DNA of 64,000 bases, from NCBI GenBank assembly GCA_022705325.1, contig JAKJER010000029.1, positions 1 to 64,000 on the forward strand, in the 5' to 3' direction. Below the pieces are notes generated by a model. That model was not told the DNA's origin, searched no databases, and saw nothing but the letters and a program-made list of their open reading frames with translations. This DNA is from Planctomycetota bacterium (lineage in GTDB: Bacteria; Planctomycetota; Phycisphaerae; SM23-33). Positions 27,622 through 35,885 of the stretch are shown one piece after another. Positions within the stretch are counted from its first letter, which is position 1, and every line of letters starts with the position of its first letter. The translations under genes and the position numbers were made by a program.

Positions 27622-27637
27622 CTCCCCGCAAGGGGAG
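27622..27637. terminator. CTCCCC-GCAA-GGGGAG hairpin after sulfatase
   Basis: A perfect 6-bp stem with a stable GCAA tetraloop lies 16 nt after the sulfatase stop. There is no T run. A convergent gene ends at 27768, so a bidirectional role is possible. Confidence 0.4.
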
Positions 27638-27767
27638 TGCCCTACCCCCACCGGTCCTGCCGCGCAGTGGAGCGCAACGCCGGCGCCGCCCCAGGATGAC
27701 GCCCCGGGCGGGCGACGCGGGGCCTTGTCGACGTGAGATCGGGGGAGGCGGCGTTCTTGTCCTGACG

Positions 27768-28739
27768 CTACCTGCCGCCGGCCCCCCGCCGGCGGACGTA
27801 CCGGCCCACGCCGAAGGCGCCCAGGCCCAGCAGGGCCATCGTCGCCGGTTCGGGGACGGTTTCCCGACCGTCGGTCTGCTGGAACGCCAGGTCAAAGCCC
27901 ATGCCCGTGTCCTGGCCGGAGGGATCGTTCAGATAGCTGATCACCGTGGCGGTGTTGCGGTCCCAGTGAGAGAAGAGTTCCCCGTCGCCGGAGAGAAAGA
28001 GCTCGCCGGTGATGGGATCGAACGCCACACCGTCCGGATTGGGGCCCAGCGGGCCGTTGGGGTTGCCGGGGTTGCCCAGGTCGAACGTGGGACTGGCCCA
28101 GGGAGAGGCGTTCCCGCCGAAGTACTCCCACGGGTAGCTGTCGTTCACCCCGTTGGTCGCCAGGTTGCCCGGTATCTGGAACAGCGTGCGGCGCACCCCG
28201 CCCGGTGCGATGCCGATGCCCACCAGGTAGCCGGTAATCGGGTCGAAGGCCAGGTCGGAGCGGTACTCGCTCAGGTCCCCGCCGGCCCCGCCGCCCCCGA
28301 GCGTGACCTCGGTCGTCACCGCTCCGCTGTTGGAGCCGATGACGTAGCGGTAGATCTCGCTGTGGCCGTATCCGGTCATGTACAGTTGCTGATCGGGTCC
28401 GACCGTGAACCCGTCGATGATGGACAGTCCCGCGCCCAGCGTGTCGTGGACCTGCTGGTTGATCAGGTTGTTCCCGGCGTCCAGGTCCGCCTGCCAGATC
28501 ACGTGCCCGCCCTCGAACGGGTGCATGTAGTACAGGCGGCGGTTGGCGTCCATCGCCAGGTTGGTGGTCAGGACGCCGGAGGCCACCGCTCCGCAGTCGT
28601 AGAACGAATTGCCGACGACGTCGTACCGCATGATGCGAAACCCGCCGCCGGATAACCCGAAGATCTCGCTTTGAACCGGCGCGGCGGCCGCCAAGGCCGC
28701 AACGGACAGGACTACACTCAGCGATCCCAGTGCCTTCAT
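27768..28739 (-). CDS. PEP-CTERM-anchored secreted protein
   Basis: The product is 323 aa. It has a signal peptide (MKALGSLSVVLSVAALAAAA) and, at the C-terminus, the exosortase signal VPEPATMALLGLGAFG followed by a basic tail (RYVRRR). The middle is a propeller-like secreted domain with repeated motifs such as DAGNNL, DGFTVGPDQQLYMTG, AFDPITGYLVGIG and AFDPITGELFLSG, resembling NHL/SBBP-type blades. AAGGAG is 7 nt before the ATG at 28739. The exosortase gene itself is elsewhere. Confidence 0.88.
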   Translation of the reverse strand: MKALGSLSVVLSVAALAAAAPVQSEIFGLSGGGFRIMRYDVVGNSFYDCGAVASGVLTTNLAMDANRRLYYMHPFEGGHVIWQADLDAGNNLINQQVHDTLGAGLSIIDGFTVGPDQQLYMTGYGHSEIYRYVIGSNSGAVTTEVTLGGGGAGGDLSEYRSDLAFDPITGYLVGIGIAPGGVRRTLFQIPGNLATNGVNDSYPWEYFGGNASPWASPTFDLGNPGNPNGPLGPNPDGVAFDPITGELFLSGDGELFSHWDRNTATVISYLNDPSGQDTGMGFDLAFQQTDGRETVPEPATMALLGLGAFGVGRYVRRRGAGGR

Positions 28740-29343
28740 GGATGTTCTCCTTATTCGCTTGGGTTTGTTCCATGTGGCGAACACCAGATTCACCTAAGAA
28801 ATCGTAGTCTCGCGTTGTTTGCGTTTTGGGGGACGCGCGGCCCCGGCCAGTACAAATGCTGGCTGGCGTCCGCGTGTTCGCACCCGTTCGCGGGCAGGGC
28901 GCGACAGGTCGCGAACCGGGCGCGGGAGTTCGCGGGTAGTTCGCTCGAGTTCGCACCCGGTTCGCGGCCGTTCGCAGCGGTAAGTTCTTGCCGGAATTTG
29001 GGTTGGAGCCTGGCGGCCGCCTTCGGGCCGCCGGGCGGTCTGGCCGGGAGCGAACCAAAGCGAACCAAAACCGGGCGATTCCCCCTACGGCCGGAGTGAG
29101 CGCCGGCGCTCGCCGGGCCCGAGGTCGCCGCGGTCGCGGCGCGGCCTTGGCGGCCGAGGCGTCTGGCCCGTTTGCCGCCGTCGCGTCCGGCCGCGGTCGG
29201 GCCGCCCGTATAGCCGATTCTGATCGTCGAGCCGACCCGCGGGTCGTCCGCGAAAAGAGAATGCGGCCACGGGGCGGCTGCGTGCGCCGGCCGGGCATCG
29301 GGTGGAGCGGCCAGACGGGTTCCTGACGGTTCGGCCGGCCGGT
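28740..29343. other. 604-bp gene-free region
   Basis: No convincing gene is present; small frames on both strands are arginine/proline-rich, as expected of shadow frames in GC-rich DNA. It contains the phased TTCGC repeat (28873-28977) and presumably the promoter of the PEP-CTERM gene at its left end. Confidence 0.5.
28873..28977. repeat. 21-bp degenerate repeat, TTCGC phased every 10-11 bp
   Basis: TTCGC begins at 28875, 28885, 28929, 28940, 28950, 28961 and 28971, with degenerate positions between. The last five are spaced 11, 10, 11, 10 bp, giving a 21-bp unit of two helical turns, about five units in all. On the minus strand it reads as a seven-residue repeat (ANSxELP type). Confidence 0.7.
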
Positions 29344-30150
29344 CTACCGGGCGTCGGACGGGCCCATGTCCCGCAGGGCGGGGAAGTGCTGGCGGTAGGC
29401 GAGCAAGGCGCGGACGTCCAGGTCGGCGGCGATGACGGCTGGGGCGTCGCCCGCCTGAGCGAGCGTCTGGCCTTGCGGGTCGAAGATGACGCTCCCTCCG
29501 CCGTAGCGGTTATGGGGGCTGTCGCCGCAGCGGTTCGCGCCGACCACGAACGCCTGGTTCTCGATGGCCCGTGCCCGCAGCAGGGCCAGCCAGTGCTCCT
29601 GGCGGACGGCCGGCCAGTTGGCGATGTAGATCAGCAACTCCGCCCCGCGGGCCACGGCCCGGCGGGCCAGCTCGGGGAAGCGCAGGTCGTAGCAGACCAG
29701 CGGCGCCGCCTTCAGGGCCCCCACTTCCATCACGCGGACATCCTCGCCCGGGCGGTAGTGTCGGTGCTCGTCGGCGAACGAGAACAATCGCATCTTGCTG
29801 TAGCGATCGACGAGCCGGCCTGACGTGTCGAAGACGACGGCGTCGTTGGTGGGCCCGCCCGAGGCGTCCGCGCGGGCGGGCAGGCCGGCGAGGACGTGGC
29901 AACCGGTGCGCGAGGCCAGGCCGGCGAGGAACTGCTCGGTCGGCCCGCCGGGCGCTTCGGCCAGTGCTGCGGCGTTCATGGAGAAACCCGTGGCGAACAT
30001 CTCCGGCAGGACGATGAGCGAACCCGGGGCGGGCGGGTCGGTCTTCAGCAGGTCCTCCACGCGGGCGAAGTTGGCGGACTTGTCTTCCCAGGCAATGTCG
30101 AGCTGGCAGACCCGCACGTGCAGCGGCCGGAGATCGTTCGCCTCGACCAT
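29344..30150 (-). CDS. Carbon-nitrogen hydrolase (nitrilase superfamily, omega-amidase-like)
   Basis: The product is 268 aa. The catalytic triad is visible: Glu in VLPEMFATGFSM, Lys in YSKMRLFSF and Cys in LVCYDLRFPE. The pattern is closest to YafV/NIT2-like omega-amidases, which deamidate alpha-ketoglutaramate or ketosuccinamate. Its ATG (30150) shares one base with the upstream stop (TGATG), so it is translationally coupled to the WalJ-like gene. The long N-terminal extension of the frame is the coding region of that neighbour and is excluded. Confidence 0.9.
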   Translation of the reverse strand: MVEANDLRPLHVRVCQLDIAWEDKSANFARVEDLLKTDPPAPGSLIVLPEMFATGFSMNAAALAEAPGGPTEQFLAGLASRTGCHVLAGLPARADASGGPTNDAVVFDTSGRLVDRYSKMRLFSFADEHRHYRPGEDVRVMEVGALKAAPLVCYDLRFPELARRAVARGAELLIYIANWPAVRQEHWLALLRARAIENQAFVVGANRCGDSPHNRYGGGSVIFDPQGQTLAQAGDAPAVIAADLDVRALLAYRQHFPALRDMGPSDAR

Positions 30151-30914
30151 CACAGTTCCATGACCTCCGAGACGTGGTAGCGGCTGGCCACCTGGAGCGG
30201 CAGGCCGGCGCCCAGGGCGCGGCGATGCGTGTCCAGGGCGAGCTGGGGATGGTTGTTCTCCTGCGAGAGGTGGCCCAGACAGACCCACTGGAGGCGGCGC
30301 CCGAAGTCGCACAGCAGGCGGGAGGCGTCCACATTCGACAGGTGCCCGCGCGGCCCGCGGATCCGCTGCTTGAGGAAGTACGGGTACGGGCCGCGCTCGA
30401 GCATCTCCTCGTCGTAGTTGCTCTCGAGCAGGACGGCGTCGAGGCCGGCCAGGACGGGCCCCAGCGCCTCGAAGGCGTGGCCCAGGTCGGTCAGCACGCC
30501 CAGGCGGGCGCCCTCGGCCTCGACGATGAAACCCACGCCGTCGGCAGCGTCGTGCGGGGTGGCCAGCGTGTGGACGGTGACGTGGTCGAACTTCAGCGAC
30601 TGGCCCGACTGGAACAACCGCACGTCGTCCAGCGTGCCCAGCGTGCCGTACTGCGAGGCGGCCGCCAGCGTGGCCGGCGTGACGTACAGCGGCAGCTTGA
30701 ACTTCCGTTGGAAGATGCCCGCGCAGCGGACGTGGTCGGCGTGGTCGTGCGACAGGATCACCGCGTGCACGTCGCGGATGTCTCGGCCTCGCTGGGCCAG
30801 CCGCTCGGCCGCCTGCTTGCCGCTGATGCCGGCGTCCAGCAACAGCCGCACGCCCCGCGACTCGACGTAGATGCAGTTGCCGTTGCTGCCGGATTGCAGT
30901 GAGATCGCCAACAT
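30150..30914 (-). CDS. WalJ/YycJ-like metallo-beta-lactamase-fold hydrolase
   Basis: The product is 254 aa from the ATG at 30914. It begins LAISLQSGSNGNCIYVES, typical of the YycJ/WalJ branch, and has the metal motif ILSHDHADHVRC followed by TPHDAADGVGF, LTDLGH and LGHLSQENN. WalJ proteins are proposed 5'-3' exonuclease or phosphodiesterase enzymes linked to wall and DNA metabolism. It forms a two-gene unit with the nitrilase-like gene. The exact substrate is not determined. Confidence 0.9.
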   Translation of the reverse strand: MLAISLQSGSNGNCIYVESRGVRLLLDAGISGKQAAERLAQRGRDIRDVHAVILSHDHADHVRCAGIFQRKFKLPLYVTPATLAAASQYGTLGTLDDVRLFQSGQSLKFDHVTVHTLATPHDAADGVGFIVEAEGARLGVLTDLGHAFEALGPVLAGLDAVLLESNYDEEMLERGPYPYFLKQRIRGPRGHLSNVDASRLLCDFGRRLQWVCLGHLSQENNHPQLALDTHRRALGAGLPLQVASRYHVSEVMEL

Positions 30915-31073
30915 GCGCGCATTGTACCGTCTGGGCCGCCCAAAGCCCAAGTGATGCGTTCGGCGCCTTGCACTAGGTAAGGTCGGCATCCGGGCGTACC
31001 GATAACAGGTTCTGGAAGTCGGGAGGGCACGTTGGGGAGTCAAGACGTCCTTTTGCCGAACGGAGAACTGGAG

Positions 31074-31598
31074 ATGAAAGCGACTCTTCGGACGATCCTG
31101 GTGGCGGCGGCGTTCGTGGCCGCCGCATTCGCCGGGTGCAACTCAGGGGTCGGGCGGGCGATCACCTCGTCGGCCGGCCGGGTCCGCGACTGGGTGGGCG
31201 ACAAGGTCAACGGCGGCTCGAGCGGCGGCGCGACCGAGGCCGCCGTGCCGAGCGGGGGGTATGGGCTGGCGCCCGAGAACCAGTTGCGGCTCCGCCGGGG
31301 GATGCAACGGCTATCGGAATTCTACCGGCGCGTGGCGAGCGGCGATCACCAAGCCGCCCTGGGCATGGGCACGCCGCGGTTCGGCCAGGACACGCCCCCG
31401 CAGCGGTTGGCGGCCCTTCAAAGCGAGTTCAACAGGTTCAACGGGGCCAAGACCACGAGCCTGGGGTACTGGTTCGAGAGCGGAGACTCGCTGAACCTGG
31501 TTTGCGTGTTGGCGCTGCCTTCGGGCGAGCGAGCCCTGGCGGCGGCGCATCTCCGGGGCGAGTCACTGGAGCGATTCGAATGGAGGAGCGAGCAATGA
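31074..31598 (+). CDS. Lipoprotein of unknown function
   Basis: The product is 174 aa. A signal peptide ends in lipobox AFAGC (Cys about residue 22). The mature part has a Ser/Gly-rich linker, a helical region (LRLRRGMQRLSEFYRR) and a small alpha/beta stretch that recalls cystatin-like fold proteins (LGYWFESGDSLNLVCVLAL). No family is recognised. GGAG precedes the ATG at 31074. Its stop overlaps the next start by 4 nt (ATGA), so the two genes form an operon. Confidence 0.75.
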   Translation: MKATLRTILVAAAFVAAAFAGCNSGVGRAITSSAGRVRDWVGDKVNGGSSGGATEAAVPSGGYGLAPENQLRLRRGMQRLSEFYRRVASGDHQAALGMGTPRFGQDTPPQRLAALQSEFNRFNGAKTTSLGYWFESGDSLNLVCVLALPSGERALAAAHLRGESLERFEWRSEQ

Positions 31599-32716
31599 AG
31601 GCGTACAACCGGGCTGCGTGCATGCTCCTGGCGGGGCTGGTCCTGACGACGGGGCGGCCCGCGACGGGGCAGATCATCCTCGCCACGCCCTTCGACGACG
31701 TGTATCCGCAGCGGATCAGCGACACCGAGTTGAAATCCGCGGACCCGAACGCCCTGACGGCCGCCCAACAGAAGTTCGTCAACGAGCGGATGGCGAAGCT
31801 GCGGCAGAATGTGGAGCTGTACAACCGGCTGGCGGAGGAACACCCGGACCAGGCGGCCGTCTGGAAGCGGCTGGGCGAACAGAGCACGGGTGTGCTGGCC
31901 CGGCTGGCCCAGTGTCGCTTCCGCCAGGACCGCCTGGATCGCTGGTGGTCGGCGTGGGTGCAGGGGGCGCACCCGGTGGCCGCCTACCTGCTGGGCTACG
32001 TATACCTTGATCCCCGGTTCTTCGAGGTCCGCGACCCGAGCAGCGCGGGTTCGGCCTTCCTGGAAGAGGCCCGGATCCATCAGCGGAACGACCAGTCGGC
32101 GGCGGAGTCGTACCTGGTGCACGAGGCCATCCATGGCGGGGCTTGGGGCGACGACACGGGCGAGAAGGCCGCGTATGTCGCGCAATATCTGTACCTGGTG
32201 GCCTGCGGAGTCCCGGCCAACCATCCGGCGTTGAACAACGCGCTCCAGAAGCTGGCCGGGTACGGGCTGATCGACAGCGTCGACGACACCTCCCGCCTGG
32301 ACAAGGCGCTGGGCATCGACGACGCGGTGCTCTCGGTGATCGAGCGGCACTGGCCGACCAAGCCCGCCGCGGACGCGCCGCCGGCGCCCCAAGGCCCGCC
32401 TAAGCCGCCCGCGGACCCGTCTTCGCAGGAGGAGGCTGCCTGCCAGCGCATTGCCGCCAGCTTCATGGAGGCCGTCCGCCGGGACGTAGCGGCGGACACC
32501 GCGCGCGACGGCGTGCCCCGGCGCGTGGAAGTCGTGGTCCCGTACGTCTACAAGAAGCCGCACCTGGTCGGCTCCTACCGCGTGTGGATGCGCCTGCCCG
32601 GGAAGGACGAGCAGGTCGGCTTCAGACACGGCGACAGACAGAACCCGGCCAAGGTCAACCCGTACGAGATCGCGGGCCAGTACCGCGCGAAATACCCCGA
32701 CCTGAAATGGGAGTAG
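31595..32716 (+). CDS. Secreted protein with HExxH motif
   Basis: The product is 373 aa. It has an N-terminal signal peptide (cleavage about ATGQ), a helical region, and YLVHEAIHGGAW near residue 180. The HEAIH sequence fits the HExxH zinc site of metallopeptidases, with Glu residues downstream that could be the third ligand. A Pro/Ala linker then leads to a C-terminal domain (residues about 280-373) with VEVVVPYVYKKPHLVGSYRVW. I do not recognise a family. It is translationally coupled to the upstream lipoprotein gene. Confidence 0.75.
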   Translation: MKAYNRAACMLLAGLVLTTGRPATGQIILATPFDDVYPQRISDTELKSADPNALTAAQQKFVNERMAKLRQNVELYNRLAEEHPDQAAVWKRLGEQSTGVLARLAQCRFRQDRLDRWWSAWVQGAHPVAAYLLGYVYLDPRFFEVRDPSSAGSAFLEEARIHQRNDQSAAESYLVHEAIHGGAWGDDTGEKAAYVAQYLYLVACGVPANHPALNNALQKLAGYGLIDSVDDTSRLDKALGIDDAVLSVIERHWPTKPAADAPPAPQGPPKPPADPSSQEEAACQRIAASFMEAVRRDVAADTARDGVPRRVEVVVPYVYKKPHLVGSYRVWMRLPGKDEQVGFRHGDRQNPAKVNPYEIAGQYRAKYPDLKWE

Positions 32717-32730
32717 CCGACCGCCCGGGC

Positions 32731-33531
32731 CTACGAGGCGTAGTCGAGCGGGCGGACGTCTCGGATGAGCCCCTGCCGCTGCGCCAGGCGGTGGAACTCC
32801 TCCATGCCGCGGCGGCAGGCGGGCGTGAAGTCGAACTGGAGATGGTGGGTCAGATATCGCCGGGCCAGGTCCGCGGGCCAGCCGTGCAGGGCAGCCTGGG
32901 CGGCGGCCAGATCGTCCAGCCGCTCGGCGCAGCCCAGGCGGGCGGCATTCAGCAGACCGAACAGCCGGGCATGGTCCGCGCCCGCGCGGGCCGCCCAGAC
33001 GGCGAAGACGAAGGGCAGGTGGGTCATTTCGAACCACATCGAGCCCAGGTCCATCTGGTGCGGGCAGATGGGCGGGTCGGTCACGACCTTGTCGCCGATG
33101 AGCAGGACGGCGTCGGCTGAGCCCCGGTCGAACTCCTCGCGCGGAACGATGGTCAGCCGCCGGTCGAACCGCTGGGTCCACAGCACGGCAGCCAGCGCCA
33201 CGGATGTGTGCGATTCGCGGTCGGCTGCCAGCACCGCGACCTCCCCGGCCGGCACGCGGGAGAAGACGCGGACGGTGAGCGTCTCGCCGGCCGACGCGAT
33301 GCACCCCGCCGGCAGGACGGTCAGAGGCTCGCTGGTCCGCTGGAGGTCGATGGCCGGCACGAGTGCGGCGTCGGCCCGCCCGCTCGTCAACGTTTCCAGC
33401 AGGTCGGCCGGCGCCGCTCGAAAAAGCTCCACGTCCGCCCGGGCGTCCAGGCCGCAGATCAGCGGGGCCGTGTTGAGGTACTGCACGCCCGCGATGCGAA
33501 GCCGGGGCAGGATAGAGGAGTTGTCGGGCAT
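32731..33531 (-). CDS. mqnA: Chorismate dehydratase MqnA (futalosine pathway)
   Basis: The product is 266 aa. It matches MqnA, the periplasmic-binding-protein-fold lyase that dehydrates chorismate to 3-enolpyruvoylbenzoate: LRIAGVQYLNTAPLICGL at the start, SGRADAALVPAIDL, VRVFSRVP, ADRESHTSVALAAVL and DLGSMWFEMTHLPFVFAVW. It implies menaquinone synthesis by the futalosine route. It lies 13 nt after trpD on the same strand, so two chorismate-linked genes share a transcript. Confidence 0.92.
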   Translation of the reverse strand: MPDNSSILPRLRIAGVQYLNTAPLICGLDARADVELFRAAPADLLETLTSGRADAALVPAIDLQRTSEPLTVLPAGCIASAGETLTVRVFSRVPAGEVAVLAADRESHTSVALAAVLWTQRFDRRLTIVPREEFDRGSADAVLLIGDKVVTDPPICPHQMDLGSMWFEMTHLPFVFAVWAARAGADHARLFGLLNAARLGCAERLDDLAAAQAALHGWPADLARRYLTHHLQFDFTPACRRGMEEFHRLAQRQGLIRDVRPLDYAS

Positions 33532-33544
33532 GTCGGCTGGGTCC

Positions 33545-34573
33545 CTATGCCGGTTCGTGACTGACGCGGACGAGGGTGTCCAGCGCGGCGGCCGCGGCGC
33601 CGCTGTCGATGGAGGCCCGCGCCAGCGGCAGGGCCGACGCGATGTCGGCGGCGTTGCCGGCGACGGCCAGGGCGGCGGCGGCGTTGAGCAGGACGATGTC
33701 GCGGGCGGGGCCCGCCGTCCCGGCCAGCACGGAGCGGATGACCGCGGCGGACTCGCCGGGCGAACTCACCAGCAGATCGTCCAACCGCGCGCGGGGCAGG
33801 TGGAAGTCTTCGGGGGCGATCGTGCGAGCGGCGATCCGCCCGTCGAGAAGCTCGCAGACGCGCGTGGGCGCCGTGGTGGAGAATTCGTCCATGCCGTCTT
33901 CGGCGTGGACGACGAACGCCCGCACGGTGCCCAGCATGGCCAGCACGGAGGCGATGGTCTCGGTCAGAGCGGCGTCGAACACGCCCATCACCTGGCGCCG
34001 TGCCCCGGCCGGGTTGGTCAGCGGGCCCAGCAGGTTGAAGATCGTCCTCACGCCCAGGGCCTTGCGGACGGGTACGGCATACTTCATGGCGGGGTGGCAG
34101 CGGACCGCGAAACAGAAGCAGACACGGGCCTGTTGGAGACATCGCGCGACGGCGGCGGGCGGGGCGTCGAGGTTCACGCCCAGTTCGGCGAGCACGTCGG
34201 CCGACCCGCTGGCCCGCGTGGCCGTCCGGTTGCCGTGTTTGGCCACGTGCACGCCCGCTCCGGCCGCGACCAGGGCGGTCGCGGTGGAGATGTTGAACGT
34301 CCGCAGGCCGGTGCCGCCCGTGCCGCAGGTGTCGATGACGTCGGCCCCGCCGGAGTCGATGGGCAGGACGTGCTCGCGCATGGCCTGGGCGGCGCCGGCG
34401 ATCTCGTCGCTGGTCTCGCCCCGCGCCGCCAACGCCACCAGCAGACCGGCCACCTGGGCCTCGCTCCACTGCCCGTCCATGATCCGCGCGAACGAGTCGT
34501 GCGCCTGCTCGCGCGTCAGATGCCCGCCGCCCAGCAGCGTCCGGAGCAACTCGCTGTACGTCAACTGTGACAT
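33545..34573 (-). CDS. trpD: Anthranilate phosphoribosyltransferase
   Basis: The product is 342 aa from the ATG at 34573. It has the family hallmarks DTCGTGGTGLRTFNISTAT (PRPP site), VAKHGNRTATRASGSADVL and FNLLGPLTNPAGA. It attaches phosphoribose to anthranilate in tryptophan synthesis. Many orthologues have GTGGDG where this has GTGGTG. No other trp gene is nearby. The longer frame upstream runs through a CCCT-type repeat and is not coding. Confidence 0.95.
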   Translation of the reverse strand: MSQLTYSELLRTLLGGGHLTREQAHDSFARIMDGQWSEAQVAGLLVALAARGETSDEIAGAAQAMREHVLPIDSGGADVIDTCGTGGTGLRTFNISTATALVAAGAGVHVAKHGNRTATRASGSADVLAELGVNLDAPPAAVARCLQQARVCFCFAVRCHPAMKYAVPVRKALGVRTIFNLLGPLTNPAGARRQVMGVFDAALTETIASVLAMLGTVRAFVVHAEDGMDEFSTTAPTRVCELLDGRIAARTIAPEDFHLPRARLDDLLVSSPGESAAVIRSVLAGTAGPARDIVLLNAAAALAVAGNAADIASALPLARASIDSGAAAAALDTLVRVSHEPA

Positions 34574-34590
34574 GACGACAGCGTACAGCA

Positions 34591-34686
34591 AACAGGGAGG
34601 AGGGACAAGGGAGTAGGCACCAGGGAATAGGGACCAGGGAATAGGGACGAGGGAACAGGGACGAGGGAATAGGGACGAGGGAGGAG
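34591..34686. repeat. GGGAATAGGGAC degenerate tandem array, copy 2
   Basis: Units such as CAGGGAATAGGGAC and GAGGGAACAGGGAC are repeated five to six times between trpD and the acylphosphatase gene. It is the reverse complement of the repeat at 4185-4228. Confidence 0.85.
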
Positions 34687-34759
34687 ATGGCAGGGGTCGC
34701 CTTTCAAGCGGTAGCCGGTCCTCGACGCCCGCGCGGACGAAGCGTATGATTAATGCGTC

Positions 34760-35035
34760 ATGGCAGCCGAACAGCGTATCTTCCGGTTCTCTGGTCACGT
34801 GCAGGGCGTGGGATTCCGCTACACCGCCTGCCGCGCAGCCGCCGGCCACGAGGTCACCGGCTACGTCCGCAACTGCCCCGACGGCTCGGTCGAGTGCGTG
34901 GTGGAGGGTGAGACGCCCGAGGTGGAAGCGTTCGTGGCCGAACTGACGCGGCGAATGGGGCAATACATCCACAAGACCGCCTGCCAGAAGGCCCCCGCCT
35001 GCGGGCACTTCGACGGCTTCGACGTGCGGTTCTGA
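34760..35035 (+). CDS. acyP: Acylphosphatase
   Basis: The product is 91 aa, the normal size. The phosphate-binding loop GHVQGVGFRYTACR and the second signature GYVRNCPDGSVECVVEG are intact, with the catalytic Arg and Asn both present. The enzyme hydrolyses carboxyl-phosphate bonds such as acetyl phosphate. It stands alone just upstream of the tRNA promoter. Confidence 0.95.
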   Translation: MAAEQRIFRFSGHVQGVGFRYTACRAAAGHEVTGYVRNCPDGSVECVVEGETPEVEAFVAELTRRMGQYIHKTACQKAPACGHFDGFDVRF

Positions 35036-35075
35036 CGCCGTCGCGGAAATTTTGCCTCCTCCGCGGCAAACGCCC

Positions 35076-35103
35076 TTGACCCGGACGGGCGAATCCGTAG
35101 AAT
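35076..35103 (+). promoter_or_regulatory. Sigma-70-like promoter of tRNA-Lys
   Basis: TTGACC (35076-35081) and TAGAAT (35098-35103) are 16 bp apart and lie 55 bp before the tRNA. This matches a strong stable-RNA promoter. Confidence 0.65.
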
Positions 35104-35157
35104 GTACGGACTCTGCCGCACCCGCCGGCGCAGAATTGGCGGGCCACTGTCGGCAAC

Positions 35158-35230
<73 letters not shown>

Positions 35231-35476
35231 TTTCAGGGAAGTCGTGCAATGGCAGCCACTCCCAAGCCCCACAAGCGGAGGCAAGCGGGCGGCGGGTTGT
35301 CACGTCCCCACCTCTGTTTATAGTCCGGCCCTGGGTCAGGCAGGAAAGTCTTCCCAATGGGGTCAGTTGCGACTTCGGGGGGCTACAATACGAGTAGACC
35401 CGCTCGACGGCGGAGTCGGGCAGGTCATCCGGGAAATCCCGGTTACGAACTTGCACCAGAAGGGAACACCTCGATC

Positions 35477-35848
35477 ATGGATTCGTCGACCGGATTGACC
35501 ATTCACGTTGTCGTGCAGGATGCGGGTGCAGTTGTGATGAAGTTGTCGGGGAATCTGGACGCCGAGTCCTCCCCTGGGTCCTTGCCCAGGATCCTGGACG
35601 CGCTGGACCAGTCCCAGACCGGCGCGATCATGGACTTCGCGGGCGTGAAATTCATCAGCAGCGCGGGCCTGGGCGTTCTGGTCGAGACGCAGCGACGGGC
35701 GCAGGCGGCCGCCAAGCAGTTGGCCCTGGTACATCTGCCTCCCCAACTCTACAAGATCTTCAAGGTCTCCAGGCTCGACCAGGTCTTCCGCCTCTGCCAG
35801 GACGAGAATGACGCCATCCAGGCCCTCCGCCCGCCGCCGCAATCTTGA
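35477..35848 (+). CDS. STAS-domain anti-anti-sigma factor-like protein
   Basis: The product is 123 aa. It is a single STAS domain with MKLSGNLDAESS near the start and the phosphorylation-site loop DFAGVKFISSAGLGVL (Ser61/Ser62), as in SpoIIAA/RsbV. Such proteins bind an anti-sigma kinase and are switched by phosphorylation. No anti-sigma kinase is adjacent. The start at 35477 was chosen because the domain begins there. adhE begins 38 nt after its stop. Confidence 0.88.
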   Translation: MDSSTGLTIHVVVQDAGAVVMKLSGNLDAESSPGSLPRILDALDQSQTGAIMDFAGVKFISSAGLGVLVETQRRAQAAAKQLALVHLPPQLYKIFKVSRLDQVFRLCQDENDAIQALRPPPQS

Positions 35849-35885
35849 GACGTCGGAACGATCTTGCTTTCCAATCGAGGAAACC

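Noticed and set aside
28790..29068. Minus-strand frame of 92 codons over the TTCGC repeat
   Set aside because: Its heptad pattern follows from the 21-bp DNA repeat and it has no ribosome-binding site or known domain.
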